Assembly: GCA_019313025.1 (NCBI GenBank)
Contig: JAFDCA010000042.1
Coordinates: 1 to 19,322, forward strand
Length of the DNA stretch: 19,322 nucleotides
Source: Deltaproteobacteria bacterium
GTDB lineage: Bacteria; Desulfobacterota; Desulfobacteria; Desulfobacterales; UBA11574
Reading direction: 5' to 3'
Shown: positions 13,546 through 19,322 of the stretch, one piece after another
Layout of the letters: each line of letters opens with the position of its first letter
How positions within the stretch are numbered: position 1 is the stretch's first letter
Notes under the pieces: model-generated
Told to the model about the DNA's origin: nothing
Databases searched by the model: none
Seen by the model: only the letters and a program-made list of their open reading frames with translations
Translations under genes and position numbers: made by a program

Positions 13546-15974
13546 AAAATAACTACGAGAAACTCGGCGCATTTTATCTCGGTAAGGCATATGATCTGGC
13601 TTCCCGAACGCTGAAAGAAGATCTGATTCTCTATGACTCCAAAGATCTTAATACGCATGCGGTCATCATCGGAATGACCGGTAGCGGAAAAACCGGACTG
13701 GGAATCGGCATTTTGGAAGAGGCTTTGATCGACAATATTCCCGTCATCGCCATCGATCCCAAAGGAGATCTGCCAAACCTGCTGTTGAGCTTTCCAGATC
13801 TTCGTCCTGAAGACTTTCGACCTTGGGTGAACACCCAGGACGCCCTGAATAAGGGTCTTACCATAGATCAATTCGCAGCAAATCAGGCTGACACCTGGCG
13901 AAAAGGCCTTGCCGATTGGGGTCAAGAACCTGATCGCATTGCCCGCCTGAAGGCCGCTGTCGACTTTGCCGTTTACACTCCGGGAAGCCATGCAGGGCTT
14001 CCGGTGAGCGTTTTAAGATCATTTTCACCCCCTCCCCCTGAAACACTGGGAGACCCCGACCTACTTCGTGAGCGAATTCAAACGACGGCCACAGGCCTTC
14101 TCGCACTGCTGGGCATGGAAGCCGATCCCATTACCAGCAAAGAACACATATTGCTATCCAACATTCTCGAAACTATTTGGTCAGAGGGGAAGAGCCTCGA
14201 TCTGGCTGGACTGATCCATTCCATTCAGTCGCCACCGTTTGAACGTATTGGGGTGATGGATCTGGAATCGTTCTATCCTGCTAATGAACGCTTTGCTCTG
14301 GCCATGCGGATGAACAACCTTCTCGCATCACCGGGTTTTGAATCCTGGTTGGAAGGAGAATCACTTAATATCGGACAGATGCTGTATACCGCTCAAGGCA
14401 AACCCCGGGCTTCCATCTTCACCATCAGCCATCTTTCCGATTCCGAACGAATGTTTTTTGTTTCCATGCTGCTTAACGAAATTCTAGGATGGATGCGTAC
14501 CCAGTCCGGCACGTCAAGCTTGCGTGCTGTATTGTATATGGACGAAATTTTTGGCTACTTTCCACCGGTGGGTAATCCGCCATCCAAGACGCCGCTGTTG
14601 ACCCTGTTAAAACAGGCCCGAGCATTTGGGTTAGGTGTCGTACTGTCAACCCAAAATCCGGTTGATTTAGACTATAAAGGACTCGCCAACACCGGCACAT
14701 GGTTCATCGGTCGTCTCCAGACCGAACGTGACAAAAAACGCGTTCTGGAAGGCCTTGAAGGCGCCGCTGCGGGCAGCGGATTTGACCGCAGCCGAATGGA
14801 AGAAATTCTGGCCGGCTTGGGAAAGCAGGTATTTCTCTTGCACAATGTGCACGAGAATGAACCTGCGATTTTCAAAACCCGCTGGGTGCTGTCTTATTTG
14901 CGAGGGCCCATGACCAGAGAACAAATTAAGATCCTAATGGCCCACAGAAAAAGGCTTACGACAGCGGATTCCAAAGTACCCGCCTTCCCTGAAATCACCG
15001 GCCTTTCAAAACCTCTTGAGCCTGACCGCCCCGCAGCAGGTCCACCGGTGGTGCCCCCGGGGATAAATACATTTTATCTGGCTGTATCCGGTGCCGGCCA
15101 TGGCGTGGTGTATTACCCTGCTGTGATCGGCCGCATGGACGTCCACTATTTTAACGCCAAGTATAAAGTAGATACCACCGAGACACTTGCACTTGCCGCC
15201 CAGCTGGAAGAGGGCCCTGTTGTTCTGGACTGGGACAGTGCCGTAGCGTTCGACCCGCTGGCCATCGAGGTCGCCCCGATAAAGGATGGGGAATATGCCG
15301 ACCTGCCGACAGCCGCCCAAAATGCGTCCAACTACCGACAATGGAACAAGGATCTGTTACGCTGGGTGCGTCAAAACCGGCCCCTGGTAATTTTGCGTTC
15401 CAAGAGTTTGGGTAGGGTTAGCCAATTGGGAGAATCCGAAGGCGAGTTTCGCTTGCGGTTGGCACACGTAATGCGTGAACAGCGTGACCTGGAAGTTGAG
15501 AAGCTGCGAAAAAAATACAATAAGCGATTCACCACACTGAAAGATCGTCTAATGCGCGCCGAGCAGGCGATAGCCAGAGAAGACGAACAGGCAAAAGCCA
15601 GCAAAATGCAGACCGCGATATCCTTTGGTACTGCCATCCTTGGCGCTTTCTTGGGTCGTAAAACCGTCAGTGCCACATCGGCACAACGGGTTGGAACCGC
15701 TATGAGATCCGCCAGCCGTGTTCAAAAAGAAAAAATGGATGTAACCCGGGCCCAAGAGAGGGCTGAGGCGGTCCGCTTGCAATTATCTGAACTTGACGAA
15801 CGCCTGCAAGAGGATATTGATGCCATAGCGTTCTCCCTGGATGCCGAAGCCGAAGAACTTGAGAAAATCAGCGTAAATCCCAAGAGTACGGATATTACTT
15901 TAGAAATCTTCGGGCTGGCCTGGATGCCTTTTAGAAAGAATGCGGGCGGTGGATTAAGCCCTGACTGGAGTTAA
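13542..15974 (+). CDS. HerA/FtsK-superfamily ATPase with coiled-coil C-terminus, 810 aa
   Basis: The protein has Walker A GMTGSGKT (44-51) in THAVIIGMTGSGKTGLG, IDPKGDLPNL (71-80) just after it, Walker B AVLYMDEIFGYFPP (329-342) and sensor-like LSTQNPVDL (369-377). GTWFIGRLQTERDKKRV (385-401) probably holds an arginine finger. This order is that of HerA-type (DUF87/DUF853) ATPases that pump DNA or other polymers through a hexameric ring. Residues about 510-620 form a separate domain (INTFYLAVSGAGHGVVYYPAV onward). The tail (about 625-780) has two charged coiled coils flanking a small-residue segment, ISFGTAILGAFLGRK, which could insert in a membrane or act as a hinge. Start ATG 13542 has GGAGG 7 nt upstream. 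The gene is visibly richer in G+C than its neighbours. No HerA partner nuclease (NurA, SIR2 or similar) is adjacent. Substrate unknown. Confidence 0.8.
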   Translation: MKNNYEKLGAFYLGKAYDLASRTLKEDLILYDSKDLNTHAVIIGMTGSGKTGLGIGILEEALIDNIPVIAIDPKGDLPNLLLSFPDLRPEDFRPWVNTQDALNKGLTIDQFAANQADTWRKGLADWGQEPDRIARLKAAVDFAVYTPGSHAGLPVSVLRSFSPPPPETLGDPDLLRERIQTTATGLLALLGMEADPITSKEHILLSNILETIWSEGKSLDLAGLIHSIQSPPFERIGVMDLESFYPANERFALAMRMNNLLASPGFESWLEGESLNIGQMLYTAQGKPRASIFTISHLSDSERMFFVSMLLNEILGWMRTQSGTSSLRAVLYMDEIFGYFPPVGNPPSKTPLLTLLKQARAFGLGVVLSTQNPVDLDYKGLANTGTWFIGRLQTERDKKRVLEGLEGAAAGSGFDRSRMEEILAGLGKQVFLLHNVHENEPAIFKTRWVLSYLRGPMTREQIKILMAHRKRLTTADSKVPAFPEITGLSKPLEPDRPAAGPPVVPPGINTFYLAVSGAGHGVVYYPAVIGRMDVHYFNAKYKVDTTETLALAAQLEEGPVVLDWDSAVAFDPLAIEVAPIKDGEYADLPTAAQNASNYRQWNKDLLRWVRQNRPLVILRSKSLGRVSQLGESEGEFRLRLAHVMREQRDLEVEKLRKKYNKRFTTLKDRLMRAEQAIAREDEQAKASKMQTAISFGTAILGAFLGRKTVSATSAQRVGTAMRSASRVQKEKMDVTRAQERAEAVRLQLSELDERLQEDIDAIAFSLDAEAEELEKISVNPKSTDITLEIFGLAWMPFRKNAGGGLSPDWS

Positions 15975-16307
15975 ATGAGCTAGGGGTCGGGGTATTTTTT
16001 TTATTTAATCGCTCCATGGATAATGCTTTTTTTTAAACCGTGTAAACTCGTGGTTGAAGGATCGTAAAGAAAGAACAGAACTTAATATAATAACAATGAC
16101 TTCATTAAAAGAAAAAACGATTTCTATTCAGGAGTGTTTCGGAATTCGTCTGTTCTTTCTAACGATCCCTAAACCACTCAAACAGTACACGCTTTTCAAA
16201 AAAGATGATCCATTCCGCTCATACACATGTGTTGCATGTGTTACAATAAAAATATCCCGATCCCTCAACTAATTATCCTTTCAGATAAAAAATGCACCGG
16301 TTTGATG
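15975..16307. other. 333-nt convergent intergenic region
   Basis: It separates the convergent ATPase and lemA genes. It contains T-runs just after the ATPase stop (ATTTTTTTT near 15993 and 16027), which could serve for termination without a strong stem. It also holds the palindromic element at 16039-16191 and the palindrome ACACATGTGT (about 16223-16232). No supported coding frame is seen. Confidence 0.5.
16039..16191. repeat. Long imperfect inverted repeat element (MITE-like)
   Basis: The left arm at 16050-16078 (GTGGTTGAAGGATCG... GAAAGAACAG) is complementary to the right arm at 16150-16177 (CTGTTCTTTC... CGATCCCTAAACCAC) with about four differences, including one indel. Pairing resumes outside with CGTGTA (16039-16044) and TACACG (16186-16191). 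The 71-nt centre shows no further clear symmetry. The arms differ in sequence from those of the two other palindromic elements in the window, so they are not copies of one family. It lies between convergent genes, so a bidirectional terminator hairpin or a non-autonomous mobile element are both possible. Confidence 0.7.
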
Positions 16308-16880
16308 TTACTTCTTGGAACCTTGGGTTGCAGAAAAATCTACCTCCGGTAATTCCCTCTGGGTCGCCAGGTCCAGTGCAAAATAGTGATGTTTTTCAAA
16401 TCCGAACTTTTTGGCAATAAAGCTGGCGGGAAAGGATTCGATAAGCGTATTGAATCGGTTCACACTACTGTTATATCGATTTCTGGCCTTTTGGATATCT
16501 TCCTCAATTTCACCCAGGCTGCTTTGCAGATCAAGAAAATTCGCACTGGCTTTAATATCCGGATATGCTTCAGCCAGAGCTAAAAGTCCACTCAGAGATC
16601 TCGTTATCTGACGTTCCTCTTCAACACGATTCGAAATACCGTTCGAACCGGCCAAATAATCGTTTTGAGTCCGAAAAATTTTGGCTTCGTGTTCCTCGTA
16701 CCTTTCGATGGCACGAATCAGATTGGGAATCAAGTTAAAGCGTCGCTTTAACGCTACATCAATACCGCTCCATGATTCCTCAATCCGGTTTTTGTACTTG
16801 ATAAACCGGTTATAAGTGTTGATGAACCAGGCCATTAATGCCAAAAGAATAAAAAAAACGAGCATAATTATCGGTTGCAT
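16308..16880 (-). CDS. lemA: LemA family membrane protein
   Basis: From ATG 16880 the product is 190 residues, normal for LemA. An N-terminal membrane helix (about 3-21, IIMLVFFILLALMAWFI) is followed by the family signature YNRFIKYKNRIEESWSGIDVALKRRFNLIPNLI and a helical core containing LAEAYPDIKASANFLDLQ and ARNRYNSSVNRFN. The tail FIAKKFGFEKHHYF is typical. LemA proteins are predicted helical-bundle proteins anchored with a short outside N-terminus; their role is not settled. ATG 16880 is preferred over 16907 because AAGAGG (16885-16890) lies 4 nt upstream. It is third in the minus-strand series behind the DUF2959 lipoprotein gene (127 nt gap). Confidence 0.92.
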   Translation of the reverse strand: MQPIIMLVFFILLALMAWFINTYNRFIKYKNRIEESWSGIDVALKRRFNLIPNLIRAIERYEEHEAKIFRTQNDYLAGSNGISNRVEEERQITRSLSGLLALAEAYPDIKASANFLDLQSSLGEIEEDIQKARNRYNSSVNRFNTLIESFPASFIAKKFGFEKHHYFALDLATQRELPEVDFSATQGSKK

Positions 16881-17007
16881 GACGCCTCTTTTTTCGCGCA
16901 AGGCCACATTCGTTTACATAAAGCCCCAAAACCCCTTGACCGAGATTCCAGGGTGCTGATCAGCCGATCTATAACACCATGGGCCAAAGCATCTGTCCCT
17001 TTGGAAA

Positions 17008-17673
17008 TTATTGTTTAATATCAGCAATAAATCTATTAGAAGTCTGGATGGCCTCATTCATATTTTTAATTAAACCGTCAATTTCTCCTTTCAATGTGGA
17101 GAACTCCGCCCGCAAAGAACCGATGGCCTGGGCATTCAGGTTGTGTTTCAGAAATAGGACATTATCGCGAAATGTTCGCAAAACTGGTGTCATGCTTTTT
17201 TCAGCCCGATGCATGCTGGCGAGCATTTCACGGTACCGGGTTTTGGTGTTTTGCAGCTTCTGTTTGCTTGACTGGCGTAGATCCGCACTCTTATATAGAT
17301 TCAACTCTTCCTCCCACTCCTCGAACAGGGCATCGGCAACAGATTCCACCTTATCGATCCGCTCAGATACTTTTGCTGCGGCCTTCTCGCTATCTTCATA
17401 TTCTGCATTGAGCTTGTCATATGCTTTCTTCAAATCAGTATTTTCAATTTTAATAACTGCCCCAAACTGCTCCAGAGCAGACTTAAACTGTTCCTGCGCT
17501 TCAGATTGAGCGTCTCTGGCGCCCTCCACCCGATCCACAAGAATGTCGCGTTTATGAACACCCACCTTTTCCATGGCACCGTAATATGCCTTGGAACATC
17601 CCCCCAAAAAAAGAACACATAAAACGGCCGTCAGAATCAACCAAGCAGGTGGTAAGATGTTCTCTTTTTTCAT
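17008..17673 (-). CDS. DUF2959 family lipoprotein
   Basis: The 221-residue protein has a lipoprotein signal: MKKEN, hydrophobic WLILTAVLCVLFLGG, then C26 in a lipobox LGGC. Mature sequence starts SKAYYGAMEKVGVHKRDILVDRVE, the hallmark of DUF2959, followed by long charged helices with heptad character (about 60-120) and further coiled-coil-like helices to the end. It should be attached to a membrane facing the periplasm. Serine at +2 predicts outer-membrane sorting by the Lol rule, if that rule holds here. ATG 17673 is chosen because AGGAGG (17679-17684) lies 5 nt upstream; an in-frame ATG at 17709 would put 12 polar residues before the signal. It lies between the ATP-grasp-like gene (87 nt gap) and lemA. 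The function is unknown. Confidence 0.85.
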   Translation of the reverse strand: MKKENILPPAWLILTAVLCVLFLGGCSKAYYGAMEKVGVHKRDILVDRVEGARDAQSEAQEQFKSALEQFGAVIKIENTDLKKAYDKLNAEYEDSEKAAAKVSERIDKVESVADALFEEWEEELNLYKSADLRQSSKQKLQNTKTRYREMLASMHRAEKSMTPVLRTFRDNVLFLKHNLNAQAIGSLRAEFSTLKGEIDGLIKNMNEAIQTSNRFIADIKQ

Positions 17674-17760
17674 GTTTTCCTCCTTAGTGTGACTTTCATT
17701 TATTATCATCGATTGACGACGAATATCGGTTTTTCTTCGGTGTTGTATAACTTTATTTTA

Positions 17761-19322
17761 TCACCAGGATTCAGACTTTTTCATGGAGTAGTATTTTAAA
17801 CAATCCTGGAACCATTCTCGCATGTTTGCAACAAAGTCGGACCATCGTGTCCCTAAGGCCTGTCCTCTGGCTGTATCAGCATTGCCTTCGCCTATTTTCC
17901 CATCAATCGGTGCGATGTCCAATTGACAACGAACGGGAATGCGACAGCGCAATTCAGGCTCCTGGGTGGCGACCAGTGCCGAAGCGGCGAGGCCGCCTCT
18001 TCTGAGAAGATCCACGAAAGCCGTGTGTCCACCCACCGTATTTACCATGGTTTCTCTAATAGGCGTGAGCCGCACTGACTCGAGCACGCCGGTATGCTTG
18101 TTGGAAATGTTGTCGGAGCCGACATAACTCACACCTTCCTCGGTCAGCGCCAACTGAAATATCCTGGCGTATATGGATTCTAACTCTATACTCCTTTGGG
18201 TGAGGCGGTAGTGAGCCCTAAGCCCCCATGCACCAAAGTCGATATGCTCGCAGAAAACAGGGTCATACCGTTTGGAAAAATGTGCTTCATATCGCTTGAC
18301 CGCCTCTTGTAGTTTTGCTTGCATGCTACGGCGGTCAAGACTTCTCTCTTCAGCCCTGACTGTTTGGACAGCCGCTGTTTTTAAAAGATGTTGTCTCAGC
18401 GCTTTACGGTCGTCGTTGGTCTCATAACGATTTTTCAGCGTTTCTAAATTCACCCACATGTATTGCTTTCTGTAGTATGGATCGGATGAAAACAAGGCAA
18501 AGATCCACAAAAGCTCATCAAGCCGATGATCGTCCTGGGGGTTCACATCCATGCGTATGGGAAGTATTTCTAAAGCATCTCCGGTGACCTTTGAAAGGTC
18601 AGGAACGAAATACCCGCTGTTGGTTCGAGAGATTCGGAACCCGCCAACTCCGCTACCACCAGTGACCGGTTTCACAAAAAAACGATTGGTATTCCAATGT
18701 TGAGAAAATTTATCGACATTATCCAAAATAGTGGAAACGACTTGTGTCGTGTTCATTTGTGATGCAGGCACAGTTGCATATCGCGCCAGCAAGTCTTCTT
18801 TGCCCGCATCTTGTAGCATTTGGTAAGTTTTTCCCTTGTTCGAAAATATAGCCCCAGGTGCCGTGACCCTCCCCGGCAGAACAACAATTCCCATTTGCTC
18901 AAGAATCTCCAGAATTTCAATATTGTATGCCTTTGAATCAACACACTCACTAATCACCAAAGTAGATTTTGGATGTTTATTCACAGCTCCCATCAGTTCT
19001 TCTTGGGTATTCACGAGTATGCAATGCGCCTGAATACCCAATCGTTTGATTTCATCCTGCAATACCCGAAATGATTCGGGACCTGTAGGAAGCCGATCGT
19101 TGGAGGCGTCAATCAAGACAATCGTGTCTGGAAAATGAGAGGCTTTTGGAAGATCTAAAGCATACTTGGAAAGATCCTCGTCTTTTTGTGCCAGTTTGTT
19201 GAAAGAAGAGATGAGTTCTACGCCGAGTTTACCAGGTTCGCTGTCGAAGCCAAGGGCGTGAAGATAAAACGGCGCCTCAGTTATCGGTCCTTTATGGCCA
19301 AGAGAGTACAACTCGACACACC
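17761..19322 (-). CDS. ATP-grasp-like enzyme, N-terminus cut by window edge
   Basis: The frame is open to the right edge; about 519 codons are visible and the true start lies outside. A TTG at 19311 is not used as start because coding continues (CVE) before it. A Rossmann-like pre-ATP-grasp part (TIVLIDASNDRLPTGPESFRVLQ to VVLPGRVTAPGAIFSNKGKTYQML) is followed by RYATVPASQMNT and FFVKPVTGGSGVGGFRIS. The order and the K-P-GGSG loop are those of ATP-grasp ligases, where the lysine contacts ATP. The C-terminal half includes EHIDFGAWGLRAHYRL, VSYVGSDNISNKHTG and LTPIRETMVNTVGGHTAF, which I cannot assign. ATP-grasp enzymes join a carboxylate to an amine or thiol through an acylphosphate; the substrate here is unknown. 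It is followed by the DUF2959 and lemA genes on the same strand. Confidence 0.55.
   Translation of the reverse strand, partial: CVELYSLGHKGPITEAPFYLHALGFDSEPGKLGVELISSFNKLAQKDEDLSKYALDLPKASHFPDTIVLIDASNDRLPTGPESFRVLQDEIKRLGIQAHCILVNTQEELMGAVNKHPKSTLVISECVDSKAYNIEILEILEQMGIVVLPGRVTAPGAIFSNKGKTYQMLQDAGKEDLLARYATVPASQMNTTQVVSTILDNVDKFSQHWNTNRFFVKPVTGGSGVGGFRISRTNSGYFVPDLSKVTGDALEILPIRMDVNPQDDHRLDELLWIFALFSSDPYYRKQYMWVNLETLKNRYETNDDRKALRQHLLKTAAVQTVRAEERSLDRRSMQAKLQEAVKRYEAHFSKRYDPVFCEHIDFGAWGLRAHYRLTQRSIELESIYARIFQLALTEEGVSYVGSDNISNKHTGVLESVRLTPIRETMVNTVGGHTAFVDLLRRGGLAASALVATQEPELRCRIPVRCQLDIAPIDGKIGEGNADTARGQALGTRWSDFVANMREWFQDCLKYYSMKKSESW

Noticed and set aside
13539..13991. 150-codon minus-strand frame opposite the ATPase
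   Set aside because: It overlaps the Walker A coding region of a well-supported gene and has no recognisable domain.
16054..16272. 72-codon plus-strand frame after the ATPase
   Set aside because: It has a TTG start, covers both arms of the palindromic element and has no family resemblance.
16979..17509. 176-codon plus-strand frame opposite the DUF2959 gene
   Set aside because: It is antisense to a clear lipoprotein gene with a perfect Shine-Dalgarno; serine- and arginine-rich shadow.

Overview
The window looks like chromosomal DNA of a sulfate-reducer-type deltaproteobacterium (Desulfobacterota, probably Desulfobacterales). This is inferred from the protein families and their sequence style: a RuvC of the His-type active site, a DUF62 SAM hydrolase, a bactofilin, a DUF2959 lipoprotein and an APH/P-loop kinase paired with a universal stress protein. 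Base composition is moderately AT-rich, with AT-rich intergenic gaps. No RNA gene, CRISPR array, transposase or phage gene is visible.

Region 1 (1-5010, all + strand) is mostly housekeeping. It opens with the 3' end of cpoB/ybgF (TPR periplasmic protein of the Tol-Pal system), followed by ruvC-ruvA-ruvB for Holliday-junction processing. ruvC carries an in-frame TGA at codon 17, where a glycine is expected, so as written it cannot give full-length protein. A 236-nt nested palindrome separates ruvB from a probable three-gene operon: SAM hydrolase, bactofilin, and a circularly permuted YpsA-like SLOG protein fused to a DUF6794-like C-terminus.

Region 2 (5011-8546) has a 380-nt gap with a second palindromic element, then a low-molecular-weight tyrosine phosphatase (+). 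Convergent to it is a two-gene minus-strand unit: a bifunctional APH-fold/P-loop kinase followed by a tandem UspA protein. The same pairing occurs in the mycobacterial dormancy regulon.

Region 3 (8547-13006) has a 637-nt AT-rich gap with a good sigma70-type promoter, then a protein with a C-terminal diadenylate-cyclase-like (DisA_N/DAC) domain whose RHR motif is changed to RFN. Next come a YbdL-type glutamine/methionine aminotransferase and an omega-amidase (YafV-type) overlapping by 13 nt. Together these two would transaminate 2-oxo-4-methylthiobutyrate with glutamine and hydrolyse the ketoglutaramate by-product. A small conserved-looking protein lies convergent on the minus strand.

Region 4 (13007-19322) has a leader with a promoter, a possible small ORF and a terminator-like hairpin, then an 810-aa HerA/FtsK-like ATPase with a coiled-coil tail (+). 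After a third palindromic element come three minus-strand genes: an ATP-grasp-like enzyme (cut by the window edge), a DUF2959 lipoprotein and LemA. The most interesting items are the interrupted ruvC, the three unrelated palindromic intergenic elements, the DAC-like protein, the SLOG-DUF6794 fusion and the ATPase/LemA/lipoprotein/ATP-grasp neighbourhood.
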